From Phytophthora hibernalis (lineage: Eukaryota > Oomycota > Peronosporomycetes > Peronosporales > Peronosporaceae): 64,000 bases of DNA. Location of the stretch: the NCBI GenBank assembly GCA_012656075.1, contig JAAKBF010000049.1:558001-622000 (forward strand), given 5' to 3'. The translations under genes were made by a program, and so were the position numbers. Under the pieces are notes generated by a model. That model had not been told where the DNA came from and did no database searches. It worked only from the letters and a program-made list of their open reading frames with translations. Shown in pieces: positions 1 to 11,130 of this stretch (its first letter is position 1; each line of letters begins with the position of its first letter).

Positions 1-108
1 ACGCCCAGATTTGATATTGAATTTTGTATGCTGACGTATTATGGTGGTCAGAACAAGTCGTCTCTATGCTGAATTGGTGCATGTCTATGAAAATGGCCTT
101 ACCCGCAA

Positions 109-618
109 ATGGCCCTCCTTAGCCAGTCCCTCTGGAAGCGGGTCAGGAAAGAGCGCCGATCGCAATCGGATTGCTCACAATTGCTTTTGCTCGCAATGAG
201 TTACAACATAACCATTAACCCCGGCTGCATCCCGCCTGCCAGTGTCAGCGGTTTCCCGCCGACCCCGGAGACGCCGGAGATCAAGGTCGAGCCGCTGGAC
301 TTGGACTACTGGGATGTCAACTCGGCCCGTGCTCCTATCCCGGAGGATATCGACGAGCTCGAGGGTGATGCCTTGTGGGCTGTGTTGTTCGATGATGACG
401 AAGATAAAGACGAGGTCGGTGCGGACCACGTCCCGGCAGCTGCACCTGTCATTCCGTCTGTACCGGAACCGGACGACGAAGCGGTGGTACCCATGTACCG
501 CTTGCGCAAGATAACGCGTCGTCGTCCGCGTCCCTTGGGAGGGTATGAGTGCAAGTGTGTCTGGGGGACACGTCGGAAACCAAAGAAGCTTCGATCGCCG
601 ACGGCCATGGCGACTTGA
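109..618 (+). CDS. Hypothetical protein, possibly transposon-associated
   Basis: A 169-codon open frame that I do not recognise. It has an acidic middle (a run of Asp/Glu around residues 75-105) followed by a basic Arg/Lys-rich end. A more natural start is the internal Met before SYNITINPGC at about residue 30. It lies just upstream of, and on the same strand as, the decayed MULE transposase end, so it may be an accessory frame or an N-terminal remnant of the same element. No domain is visible and a spurious frame is possible. Confidence 0.3.
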   Translation: MALLSQSLWKRVRKERRSQSDCSQLLLLAMSYNITINPGCIPPASVSGFPPTPETPEIKVEPLDLDYWDVNSARAPIPEDIDELEGDALWAVLFDDDEDKDEVGADHVPAAAPVIPSVPEPDDEAVVPMYRLRKITRRRPRPLGGYECKCVWGTRRKPKKLRSPTAMAT

Positions 619-799
619 TCGAGAATTTATACGCTCCGAGGAAGCCCCCTCGAAGCGCCGCTGTCTTGAGTAGATGGACCCGAATGAGTAGGAGCGAACC
701 CTTTGAATAAAACCTCCTTGAGCAGAGCAAATTCGTTGTGACCTTGTGTCATCTTGCTGTGAGTATGTTCGTTGGAATGCTGTTGGCGGACGAGAGCGG

Positions 800-1128
800 T
801 GCGAAGATGAAGTGGAACGCTTTCTGGCGCTACTTCAACAACACGGGTTGAATAGTTATAGTGCCGATCTCTGAAACGTCAACAACATGGCGGAAGCGGG
901 TATTAACCTGCAGAACCAAACGAATAACCCTCTCGAGCGCTATAATAGAGCGTTCGGAGAATTGTTCTCGGTAACACATAGTCTACGCGCATTCGTCGAG
1001 ACGACCAAGGCAGACCCCGCCGCTATGTGCAGATGATTGACGATATTAAACAAAAGCGTCGCCAGCCGCCCGCGCACGCCCCGTACGTCGAGCCGCGCAT
1101 CCCGGTCGACTTTACTCAATTTGAGTGA
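800..1128 (+). pseudogene. MULE transposase C-terminal fragment
   Basis: Broken frames together encode the end of a Mutator-like (MULE) transposase. WNAFWRYFNNT is followed by a frame change and then DL-stop-NVNNMAEAG, with a TGA in place of the conserved Trp. TNNPLERYNRAF, the hallmark (T)NNPLERYNR motif of oomycete MULE transposases, follows. After a further frame change the sequence reads RYVQMIDDIKQKRRQPP and ends VEPRIPVDFTQFE-stop. One in-frame stop and two frame changes in about 330 bp make it a pseudogene. The DDE core is not present upstream in the window. The AT-rich stretch after it (about 1200-1330) may be part of the terminal repeat, but the matching end is not visible. Confidence 0.72.
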
Positions 1129-2863
1129 TAATACGGTACTGAGTTTCGGTACCTATTAACCTTCCGATAATAGAACACCGTCTTTTTCTAACGGACAAGT
1201 GGCCAGCGAGTAATGAGGGGAGCGCGGATAAGTTCCTCTAAAAACCGATCTAAAAATTGCAGTATACCGCGATATATTTCGGTATTTTTGTACTTTTAGT
1301 GCATTTTAGGTGCATTTTTAGGAAAGATTTTTCGGCATCTTCTCGTGCTGAAGCTTCTCGAGCTCTTCCTATTTTGCGCTCAATCACTTCTCAGCGGAGC
1401 AGCATATCATAGCGCTGCTTCTGGAGGCGGACACGAGTAGCTGTGAACAGATTGCTATAATTTTGTAGGAGGCAGCCAGTTTTCGCTCACCACGCCCATC
1501 AAGAAAATAGACCTCTCGGAACGCAACAATGACAGCAGTCATTCAACGACTTGCTGCTCAGGACCTGGGGATTTCGCAAAGACGTCTGGCTTCTGAGGCG
1601 AACAGGCTTATCGGAACAACATTTATTCAACAACCCCTGGTTCAGAGACTGCTAAAAGTGGCGAGAGGAAATCCCGCCTATAATGTCATCGTTGACGACA
1701 TTTTTCTGGAAGCTGACCTACTCCACGTAGGTTCGGGCATTTCAGCGACCCCTCTCAGCCCGGCCTAGCCTTCTGAAGCGTATTTACGTCAGACTCCTCG
1801 CTGTGGTAAAAGCGCACTACTCTTGAAGCTAAGGCAAATCAGTCGTATTCTTTTCAGACAGACTTTGCGCAAGCTGTAGTCACCCAGTAGGGATGAGCCT
1901 CACAGAAAACTACATGCGCCGTTTTACTGACTGTGGATTCGAACGGTTGGGAGCGGAGGCTCGGTCAGAGGCCATTTGGAGACTTGGAGACTATAAAGTA
2001 TGTATGGGGGTTTTCGCAGTAGTGATAAAAACGAGAGACTGGTGATTGACACCCGCCGTCGGTGGCAGCTAGTTGGAAAGTGAGACGCTGCCTGGGTGCG
2101 CGTCTATCCAAGTCCAAGTGGGGAGTTCTTACTGGAAGATAGACAACCAATCGTCAGCATAGTAATGTGATTGACTATCGTCATCCTTTCGTTCGCTAAT
2201 TGAGAAGATCTTGATTGAGCTCTTTGTATTTACGGAAGCCCTGTTCCCAACTAGTGTCCAACCCAAAAGCGTGATATTCTCGAATCCCAGTTGCTTTTTG
2301 TTTCACAAATCATCTTATGTAAAATCTCCGCGTAGTTGTAGTTCCATCAAAAACCTGATCCTTGTGAATCGTCGCTGGTATTAGACCAATCAAATTATTG
2401 ACCGTGGGGCGTTCTTATTCTTGGACGTATTGAGCCATCACATATTGCTAGACAGCAGCAAGAAATGTCAATAAAACAGGGCCCCCACATCCAAAGAAAC
2501 CTACTGATGCCAATCGTGGAATTCCGGGTATTTTCCCGCCTCTGTCCAATCGAGCGTGTGACGACCAGCTGCACACTAAATTGTATTTTTCAACATGAGC
2601 TGACGGCGACTGTGTCGCATCCAGTCCATCTTCACTGGGGCGGTGATTGTACGAATCAAGGGTGGAGAATCCTGCCTCATTTCCACGTCACCGTCGTATC
2701 CAGTACAGTGGCAGCCCACAACGTAAACCACACAAAAACGTAAAACTATCGATAAATGATTTTCACAATAGCAACCTTCAAGCAAAATATTTCCTTTCAA
2801 AATAGCGTTTTAAGCTCTGACAACATATTTTTGAATTTTAATAAAACATAAAGCCGAGAAGAC
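1129..2863. other. Intergenic region without a supported gene
   Basis: Only short frames occur here (for example 1529-1768 on + and 2465-2743 on +), none with recognisable motifs. The stretch around 1250-1330 is AT-rich and contains a small inverted motif (ataccg ... cggtat), consistent with the end of the upstream MULE. A 17-bp word near 1724 (ctccacgtaggttcggg, nearly) recurs at about 40390 beside copia debris, suggesting dispersed repeat content. The last few hundred bases should hold the promoter of the PRP28 gene. Confidence 0.5.
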
Positions 2864-5442
2864 ATGGTGGATCAGCGTAAGCGGCGGCGCTCTCGTTCTC
2901 GTTCTCGCTCTGTGAGCAAGCGCCCGGCCGTCGAGTTGGACGAGGAGCAGCGCAAAGAAGCGGATCAGGTGGCTGCCATCGCGCGTCGCGCCGAAGAACG
3001 GGCCGCCGAGCGGGAGAAGGCGAAGAAGCAGGAGCCAAAGTCCAAGCCTAAAGATGTGGCGACTGTAGGCGCCCGGAAGCTTCAATGAAGATCGGAGAGG
3101 TCTCTACAGTCGCAGAGGAGGCTCCAGTCAAGCCCACGTTCCGGTCCAAGGCTCAGAGACAGAAAGACGCGCTCGAGAAGCTCGAGAAGAAGCGACAGGA
3201 CGTGAGATCCTCTTGAATATTTTTATTTTATTTATTTTTACTGAAATTATAATATTTTTGTTGTGTTGGTAGATGGGCAAGCAGCGGAAGGAGGCAGAGG
3301 ACGCGCGACGTCAGTTTCAGCAACGTCAACGGAGTGAAAGAGGTCGAGATCGGGAACGGGAGCGGGGTTCGAGGTATAACGGAGACCGCTCGCGTCGTGA
3401 TGACAGAGCTGCTGGTGGTAGAGACAGGAGTGATGCTGGACGAGCTGCTGAATCTTCTTCGAAGGGAGACGGGAAGCCGCCGCTTCTGGAGGAGACCCAG
3501 GCGCTGCAGGCGCTGAAGGACCAGTACTTGGGCAAGACAGTGAAGAAGAAAAAAAGTGGTCAAGGCCAGCGAGAAATTCTCCAAGATCTTCCAGTTTGAC
3601 TGGGAAGCGTCCGAGGATACGAGCGCAGACCTGAATCCGCTGTATGCGCAGCGGATGGACGTGAACCTGCTCTTTGGACGAGGGTATCGTGCTGGCGTGG
3701 ATATGCGTGAACAACGTAAGAAGAACTCGTTCTTGGAGGAACTGAGTCACAAACGACAGAAGGAGCAGAAGCTTGCGGACGAGACGGACGGCAGCTTGAC
3801 GAGTGAACAGATCGCGGCTAGACAGCATGAGCGGGAGCGGGCGTTGCGCAGCATGCAGACTCGCGAGCGGGACCGCCTGCGGGAAATGGCTTCACGCGAG
3901 GCCAAAACGATGGGCACGCACTGGTCAGAGAAGTCTGTGGATGAAATGAAGGACAGAGACTGGCGAATCTTCCGCGAAGACTTTGACATCACGATTAAGG
4001 GTGGGCGGGCGCCCCACCCGCTGCGCAAATGGGACGAAGCTGACAAGATGCTTCCCGCTGCTGTGTTCACGGCCATCAAAGAAATGGGCTTCGAGCGACC
4101 ATCGCCTATTCAAATGCAGGCTATTCCCATTGGTTTGCAAAAGCGCGATATCATCGGTATCGCTGAAACCGGTTCAGGTAAGACGGCGGCGTTCGTGATC
4201 CCCATCATTGCGTACATTTACTCGCTGCCGGACACGATGGTCGCTCGGACAGGAGAGCAAGGTCCACTGGCTCTGGTGATGGCACCAACTCGTGAGCTGG
4301 CACTACAGATTGAGCAGGAAGCCATCAAGCTTTGCAAGTACACGAGTGTGGGGCTGCCTGAAAAGCTAAACCCCATCAAGACACTGTCAGTTGTTGGTGG
4401 TCAGAGCATTGAAGATCAGGGTTTCCGCCTTCGCGAGGGTGTAGATATCATCATCGGTACGCCTGGTCGACTTATGGATTGTCTGGAAAGCCACTACCTG
4501 GTGCTGAACCAGTGCAATTACGTGGTGCTGGATGAGGCCGATCGCATGATTGATATGGGTTTCGAGCCTCAAGTCGTAGCCGTGTTGGAGAACATGGGAT
4601 CACTCCTGAAGTCGGAGAATGAAGAGGAGATGGAGCAGCAACTCACACTTGCTAACGGAGCTCAGTCCGGCGGAGGCCAATCGACTGAGTTGCAGCACCG
4701 CCTTCGTGTTACTACCATGTTCAGTGCTACAATGCCCGTGGAGGTTGAGCGGCTGGCGAAAACGTTCTTGCGACACCCATCCATTGTTAAGATTGGCGAT
4801 GAAGACTCTGGCAAGAACAAGCGTATTGACCAGCGCGTGATGTTCATGAACGCGGGTAAGAAGCGCATGAAGCTGGCTGAGGTGCTCCGCGACATCCTGA
4901 GTGCGCAGTCGGTACCAATGCCGCGGTCTCGCAAAGAGAAGGTTGTCGATGGTGCCAAGATTATCGTGTTCGTCAACATCAAGAAGGAATGCGATTCCGT
5001 GGCCAAGTTTGTTTCGAACGAAGGTTTCCGCAGCACGATCCTTCACGGTGGTAAGACGCAGGACCAGCGTGAGGAAAGCCTCAAGATGTTCCGTGAAGGC
5101 TATTGCGATATCCTGGTGGCGACGGACGTTGCTGGTCGCGGTCTGGATATCCCAGACGTGACCCACGTGGTGAACTTCGACCTGCCGTCGAAGATCCAGA
5201 ACTACTCGCACCGTATCGGCCGTACGGGTCGTGCTGGCAAGGACGGTGTAGCCATTTCGTTCCTCACCGACGACGATGAAGAGATCATGTACGACCTCAA
5301 GCAGTACCTCGTGTCTACAGAGATGCCGGTGCCGAACGAACTCGCGAGTCATCCGTCCGCGAAGGCTGCTCCTGGCGCTCGTGACGACCGAGGCAACGTC
5401 ATCGCGAAATCCAAGCGCGACACTGTCATTTTCGCCAAATAA
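2864..5442 (+). CDS. PRP28: DEAD-box spliceosomal RNA helicase, PRP28/DDX23 type
   Basis: ATP-dependent RNA helicase of the U5 snRNP, which in other eukaryotes exchanges U1 for U6 at the 5' splice site. The start follows from an Arg/Ser-rich N-terminus (RSRSRSRSVSKR), typical of DDX23. The core is complete: AETGSGKT (motif I), PTRELA (Ia), TPGR (Ib), DEAD (II), SAT (III), IIVFVN (IV), ATDVAGRGLDIPDV (V) and HRIGRTGRAG (VI). The family signature FQFDWEASEDTS precedes the helicase core. One intron (3202-3272, gtgaga...ttggtag) is clear because removing it joins RQD to MGKQRKE in frame. Two frame breaks remain, near 3060-3090 and in the A7 run near 3551-3557. Both lie in the low-complexity N-terminal third, and the 1.9-kb helicase frame is intact. 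Convergent with the porin gene downstream. Confidence 0.93.
3202..3272 (+). other. Intron in the PRP28 gene
   Basis: GTGAGA donor and TTGGTAG acceptor, 71 nt, AT-rich interior; removal restores a continuous basic N-terminal frame. The size matches the other introns resolved in this window. Confidence 0.8.
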
Positions 5443-5544
5443 GTCAAGGGAAGAGACTTGACCGTTCTGTTTCCTTTATCTGTTACCCTCGAACCTGTCA
5501 GCAAAAAGCTTCCCTCTTTATATATACGTTGAGGGTGGCTCACC

Positions 5545-6505
5545 TTAGCTGATCTCTATGGACACGCCGAGGTGGTGCGAGTCGCTGTCGTAGTGTCTTA
5601 GGTCCATCTGCGTCGACACGCGTCTTGAGGTTCTTGTTGGTGCGCCACTCGAACGCTCCGACCAAGATGCCGTCCGAGCCCACGGATCCAGACAGCGTCT
5701 CCGTCTCACTCAGCTCAAACTTGCCCAGCAATCTCAACGAGTGTTTGTCTTTCCTTCTATCAAACACGAAGCGCGAGCTCACCATCAGCTCGGGCGACAC
5801 GGTCTGCGTCAGGTCCAGCCGCACCATCCTGCCTCCATCGTTCCTACACCACCAACCGTCAATAAAAACACCACCACCCTCTTATTAAAACCTACACTTG
5901 TAGCAGAGCCAGTAGATCCTCATGGGTATAACTCGAGGCCACATTGAGCGTGGTAAACCTGCCCAGACGGTCACTATGGTCCAGTCCGACATCATAGGCT
6001 CCAATAACCCCATGGCCACGTCGCCCAGCCTGCCTCCCAGTGTCCCCTGCAGCGTCGGCCCATTGACAGCGTCGATGTTGGCGCCTGCAAACAGGCCGCG
6101 CGTCTTGTAGTCGGCTCCGATGCGCGCGAACGAGGCCGGCGCCTTCTCCGTGGCCGACTCCTGCGCCTCCAGCGTGAAGCGCAGCCCGTCGCTGGCCTGG
6201 AGATGCGCCTGCAGCGCCAGATGACGCGACGAGCTCACGCGCAGACTGGTCGTGATGACGGAGCTCACGTGGCTCTCGCACACCAGCGCCGACTCGACGC
6301 TGCGCTTGACGGCCGCCTTGAAGAAGGACGCCACCACGTCCGTCTGCAGTCCGAGCGCCAGGCCGCTGGGCGTGAGCGCGTTGATCTCCAGCGCGTGGCG
6401 CGAGTGCGAGCTCGGCTCCAGGGGGTCGTGCAGCCGCGTGTGTTCGCGCAGGAAGTCCTCGTACAGGCTGCTGCTGAGCCCCGCCGTAGCACGTCGAGCC
6501 GCCAT
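5545..6505 (-). CDS. Mitochondrial porin, VDAC/Porin_3 family
   Basis: Beta-barrel protein of the mitochondrial outer membrane (VDAC/Tom40 superfamily), expected to pass metabolites. Supporting features are the alternating beta-strand pattern, the porin-like stretch RGLFAGANIDAVNGPTLQG, strands such as LSGSVGSDGILVGAFEWR, and a C-terminus DLRHYDSDSHHLGVSIEIS that has the expected last strand. An intron of 67 nt (5829-5895, donor gtaggt on the minus strand) joins LLALLQV to MVRLDLTQ. Two frame breaks exist: near 6010 (after GDVAMG, moving to IGAYDVGLDHSDRLGRFTTL) and near 5608 (before the last strand). The restored length, about 285 residues, is normal for the family. VDAC is favoured over Tom40, but the family is divergent and this is not certain. 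Confidence 0.78.
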
Positions 6506-6830
6506 GCTGGGAAGTTTGTGGCAGCTACGTTGTGCTCTAAATCGAGAGCTATCAAACTCTTATTTACGCTCTAGCCTTGAATTAAACTGTTTTCATGTCG
6601 CAGGCCTTGGTAAATCTATCCTGTGACGCTCTGACCCAGATTTATACCCTTATTTACGATAAAACCGCACCAATTTTAATTTTACCCCGGAAGCTGAAGT
6701 TGCTCTAAGGGACTTTGGATGTTGCAAACAAAACAAAAAAGACTTGTTGTCCACAAGAGCCTTTGGGCTCATATCCTTCATCGAGACGAGCTATACACAA
6801 CGCAAAAACTGTGCTTGGGTTACGGACCTG
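6506..6830. other. Upstream region of the porin gene
   Basis: About 325 bp between the porin start and the stop of the SWIM-protein gene, both on the minus strand. No gene is visible; it presumably holds the porin promoter and the terminator of the upstream gene. Confidence 0.4.
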
Positions 6831-9751
6831 CTAGCTGCTGAAGCTTGGTGAGTGGGGCGGAGACGTTGGTGCTGTGTCTTTCGGGTTCCTGTCGACATCG
6901 TCAATGGCCTCCCATGGTTTCCTGCCTTCTTCTGCTTCTTCTTCGTCCTGGGCAGCGTATTCGTTGTTGTCATTGTCAGACGTCGTTTTGTTGGCAGCTT
7001 CATACTCGCTCTCTGCAGTGGGCTGGTTCTCCTGAAGCGTAGCCGCATTATTTTCCTTTCCAGCACTAGGTTCCTTCTCCGAACCATTCTCAATGGTAGA
7101 GACTGTGGCCTCGCCAGACTCATCTTGATGCACACTGTCTCTCTTCTCTTCGTCCGGAGGATCTTGATGCACACTGTTTCTCTTCTCTTCGTCGGAGGCG
7201 TCTTGCAGGTCAATGACATCCGCTGTCTGCCGTTTCGTAGATGCAGCCAACGACCGACTTTTCAAACGAGCTTGAAGCAATCTCCTCGTAGCAGCGGCGT
7301 GGTCATCTGCAGGCACATAAATCGTGCCTACCATTCCTGAGTGGCCTCCACGCGGGGCCAAGGTTCTTGTAGGATCTGGTTGGACCCAATTGGGCTTGGA
7401 TGCCGCCGCAGGAACTCGGGATTGATTGTGTAGCCGGGTAACAGCTGCAGTATCCAAGTTGAATGGACGCACGTTAAGAGTAGTTTCCACGAGTTTGTAG
7501 AAGTCCACCGCTCGGTTAAACTCCTCAGGCACCATTTCCATCATCCGTTGACTGATGCGCTTGCCAATCTCCTGCGCTGTCACGTACTTCTGCCACGACC
7601 CTGGGGGTGCTGCTATCCCTTTGCGGCGTTCATACTCAGATCCCTGCTCCAGCTCAGCCTCACTTGCTTCGTCTCCTATCGAGCCGACATTTTGTGGAGA
7701 GTCGAAGAAGTACTTCGCTTTAGCTAGTACCCAGCGCGGCTCGATATGCTCCATCGGGATCACGCAGCTACAGCGCACGATTCGGCGAATATAAAAACGT
7801 GCCGACACGGCAAGTGGTGATTCACCATGAAAGCACACGAGCACTGCCACCCTCTATCAGCCTCCACGCAAAACTCTTCGAGGGCTCATCGCAGAAAATG
7901 TCGTTAGGCGCCACAGCTGAAACAAAGAATGAGCCACGTGATGGCTCGCAGAACTGGTATGCCCCTCGTGATATGGCAAAGCGATACTGCGGAAATATCA
8001 AGCTGCTCGCCGCGGGGCTCACCGTGGCGGCCAGTAACCGCATCTCGGCGTCGTACTCGTCCTTATTGTTGCCAGTTCCATTGTGAGCTGCAGCGTTGCT
8101 CAACTTGTTCGCTTCGAGGTTCAAATCACGGATAAACGCACGCTCCACCACAGCTTGATAATAGCGGATTGCAGCTATGGTCTCGTCCAGTGCCATCTCA
8201 TCGTTGGCTGCGGCAAAATCGCTTTCCATGTCGGCGTAAACTGGTCGTCGTTCTCTGAAACGCTGAAGGTTGTCACACCCTCGCGAGCAAATGTTGCCCA
8301 GCGATCACGGCATGAATCCCATTTCTCGAGGAAGTAGCTGAAGAATGGATGTTGCTTTGATCCCAGTACTTCCGCCATGGCCGCAATATTCCCACCGTAC
8401 ACCAGCGAAGTGGGAGCGTAGACAAGTATCTGAGCAATGCCTGTGAGGCGGTCTCTGTGCCACGAAGTTAGATCTTTTCCGTGCTCAGCAATGGCCTGGT
8501 GAAGTGCACGCACTACGTGAAACTGCGAATACAGCACGCGGGCTGCTGGAAAGCTAGCACGCAGCTCCTCTAGCGCAAGCGAATCGCCGTGCGGAAGAAT
8601 GAGCGCACGAATTCGAGGATGTCGAGCATTGTGGGCCTTGAACTGGTCGAGTGCAGCACGCAGCGTTTCAGCGCGGTCGTTTTCCACAATAGCGTGCTGC
8701 ACGTACTGCCAATTGCCAAGCGTGTCGTGTGCCATTAGTGAGAAAACTTGGTAGCTCGAATCGGACGAGTCCTCCTTCAGAGAAGAGATACGCAGCACTT
8801 CCGGAAGGCCTCAAAGGCTTTGCGCATGTGCTTCGTCTGCAGCGTAATGCTCGACAAGACCTTCTGTACTTGCACAAAAGAACCACACAGTCACAGTTCG
8901 TCAGTCATTTCACTCCAAACCATCTACAACAAAACCAATCCCGAACCTCGTCATCCACGAAGATTTTCGCCGCGTTGCCGTCCTGCGCCGCAAACTCATT
9001 CACATAGGACGCCAGGCGCTCCTCCACCGACTGCAACTGTCTCTGCTGATGCGAGCGTGCTTGTTCCACGCGCTCCAGGAAGCTCTTCACGTCCGCCATC
9101 GTCGGCACATGCTCCGTCGTCGGCCCAGCGTCCAGAGCCTCGTCAGGTCTCGGAAACTTCCTGGGTTGGTCCAGTCGTCGTCTCTTGGTGGCATCCTCCA
9201 CATCTTCTGCATGTCCGCCATTAACTCCCAGTGGGTGGTTGTGCACGAGGTACACCTTGGTCACGCGGATGCGGTACGAGCTGTCGTCGCAGAGCTGCAG
9301 CGTGGCGTTCACCTGCACAAACCCCATTAAACACACCTCTTAAAATGTATATCACTAAAAAATGGCAGCAATTCGTACCCTGGCTTGGCATTCAGACGGC
9401 TGGACGCCGTTCCAACGGGCGTTGGCCTTAGCCACGTCCCCCTAAGCCTATGGGAACACTGCAACGTCCTGGAGTAGTCCAGGAAGCTCTCAGGCAGCAG
9501 TGGGGACGGCAGTGGACGTCCAGAACTGGCGATAGAAGCCAGAACCTGATTGCGCGTCTTGACGGACGTGGCACTACGTCTACTGAAGGACTGTAGGGGG
9601 AAAGTTAGAGGGAGGGGGTGGAGGATAAGCAGAGGAAGGGGTGTACCTGGCCGGTACGCTGCTGATAGCCCTCCATGAAGGAGAAGAAGTCGTCCCACGA
9701 GGTGAAGGCGTGGCGCTCCATGGCCGGCGCCTCGTACAATCCGGACGCCAT
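6831..9751 (-). CDS. ZSWIM3-like protein derived from a MULE transposase
   Basis: Oomycete FAR1/ZSWIM-type protein. In order it has an N-terminal DNA-binding-like segment (RRSATSVKTRNQ ... VYLVHNHPLG), a linker with Asp/Glu and coiled-coil character, an RNase-H-like MULE domain (KHMRKAFEAF, YQVFSLMAHDTLG, SFPAARVLYSQFHVVRAL), a SWIM zinc finger (CSCAFMVNHHLPCRHVF, i.e. CxCx9CxH), the motif IPMEHIEPRW, and an acidic repetitive tail. The start at 9751 gives MASGLYEAPAM. Introns are seen at 9591-9646, at 9313-9378 (rejoining CQAR to VNATLQL) and probably near 8870-8940. At least five frame breaks occur (about 9440, 8800, 8215, 7840, 7780). The first catalytic Asp expected before the YQVF block is not present and the second acidic site looks altered, so it is unlikely to be an active transposase. 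It could be a domesticated regulator or an old element copy; introns and the complex promoter favour a host gene. Confidence 0.68.
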
Positions 9752-9960
9752 GGTTTTTCACAAAATGGGGCTGAGCTATCGTTATATTGTGGCAGGAGAT
9801 GTAAGTGAACATAACTTTGATTACGGAGCGGTCGGTGACGCTAGCCCACTTCAATCGACACTGAAAAATCATCAAAAGTGCGTGGATACTATTGCGGCAT
9901 TTCAATGAGGGGCTCACTTCGAAATCTGCCTCATTGTAACTAAGCTCACCTCTCTTCACG
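9752..9960. promoter_or_regulatory. Divergent promoter region between the SWIM gene and the lactonase gene
   Basis: 209 bp separate two divergent starts (9751 on minus, 9961 on plus). The 3' part contains ctcattgtaact about 25-30 bp before the lactonase ATG, which resembles the pyrimidine-rich oomycete initiator context. This is inferred from position and a loose motif only. Confidence 0.35.
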
Positions 9961-11037
9961 ATGCCAACTCTGTACGTAGGTACGTACACGCGCAAGGAAG
10001 GCCACGTGGACGGCCACGCCACGGGCATCCACGCCTACTCGTTCGACGAATCCAGCGGCGCGTTGCAGCTATTGGCCATCACTGAGAACGCCGGCATCAA
10101 TCCGTCCTACGTCTGCGGCTCAAGCTCCACGCTGTACGTCGTGAACGAGAGCAACGAGCCGTCCCTGTTGCATCCAGGACAAGAAACAGGCTTCGTGTCT
10201 GCCTACAGGATGGAGCAGAGCGGCGCGTTGACGCTGCTGAGTCGTCACGAGTCCAACGGCAGCTACTCGTGCCACGTGGCGCTCAGTGCCAACGGAGACT
10301 TGGTGTCTGTGGCCAACTACGGCGGCGGCAGCCTCTCGCTCTTCCCGGTCAATGACGACGGCTCGCTGGCTACTGCTTCCGACGTCCACCGCTTTGAAGG
10401 GGCCAGTCTGGCCATCCCGGAGCGTCAGGAGGCGCCGCACATCCACAGTACGGCGTGGACCCCGTCGGGTCTCGTAGCTGCCGACTTGGGCACGGACCGC
10501 GTGGTGCAGTTCACGCTGGACGGTAAGAAGCTGGTGGACCAGGAGTTCATCACAAGTCCGGCAGCTTCGGGGCCGCGCCACTTCGCGCTCAGTCCGGAAC
10601 TCGGCGTGGCCTACGTCATCAACGAGCTGGACAACACTGTGAACGTGTTCCCGCTGGACGCCACGACGGGCAAGCTTGGCCGTGACGCGCTGCAGAACAT
10701 CTCGACGCTGCCGGAGAGCTACGCCGGGCCGGCCGCGCTGGCCTCCGACATCCACCTCTCGAGCAACAGCAAGTTCGTGTACGCGGCCACGCGCTTCAGC
10801 AACACCATCGCGTGCTACAAGATCCTGCCGGACACGCGTCTGGAGCTCGTGGAGATCATTCCCACGCGCGGGGACACTCCGCGCGACATCCTCGTGTACA
10901 AGGACTTTGTGCTGGCTGTTAACCAGGACACGAGCAGCATCGACGTGTTCCGCGCCGACGCCGAGACCGGCAAACTCACGTACTCGGGCCAGTCGATCGA
11001 GTGTCCGTCGCCGTCGTCCCTGTTCATTGCGCCGTAA
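9961..11037 (+). CDS. Beta-propeller lactonase (YbhE/Pgl-type 6-phosphogluconolactonase family)
   Basis: Uninterrupted 358-residue frame without introns. It belongs to the seven-bladed propeller lactonase family (Lactonase, Pfam PF10282), which in bacteria includes the YbhE 6-phosphogluconolactonase of the oxidative pentose phosphate pathway and in fungi carboxymuconate cyclase. Landmarks are LYVGTYTRKEG at the N-terminus, CHVALSANGDLVSVANYGGG, a histidine-containing PHIHSTAWTP, GPRHFALSP and the closing SPSSLFIAP. Cytosolic, with no signal peptide. Only 93 bp separate it from the FabG-like gene on the same strand. Single-exon structure and a prokaryote-like family make ancient transfer plausible, but this is inference. 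The precise substrate cannot be read from sequence. Confidence 0.85.
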   Translation: MPTLYVGTYTRKEGHVDGHATGIHAYSFDESSGALQLLAITENAGINPSYVCGSSSTLYVVNESNEPSLLHPGQETGFVSAYRMEQSGALTLLSRHESNGSYSCHVALSANGDLVSVANYGGGSLSLFPVNDDGSLATASDVHRFEGASLAIPERQEAPHIHSTAWTPSGLVAADLGTDRVVQFTLDGKKLVDQEFITSPAASGPRHFALSPELGVAYVINELDNTVNVFPLDATTGKLGRDALQNISTLPESYAGPAALASDIHLSSNSKFVYAATRFSNTIACYKILPDTRLELVEIIPTRGDTPRDILVYKDFVLAVNQDTSSIDVFRADAETGKLTYSGQSIECPSPSSLFIAP

Positions 11038-11130
11038 GGCGTCTCTGTAGAGACCGTCGTGTAGCACTAAGTCTCGTCAATACCAATCGCCGCACTTAGA
11101 CGAGCCCCCAATCCTTCATAGATAGACGCG

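Noticed and set aside
3060..3110. A 45-nt intron (gtaggc...tacag) in the PRP28 N-terminus
   Set aside because: Removing it does not restore the reading frame and it is shorter than the other resolved introns; a one-base error is simpler.
4600..5352. Minus-strand frame of 250 codons over the helicase gene
   Set aside because: Antisense to the conserved DEAD-box core; no motif of its own.
10120..11067. Minus-strand frame of 315 codons over the lactonase gene
   Set aside because: Antisense to a well-supported conserved protein; Arg/Val-rich composition typical of reverse frames of GC-rich genes.
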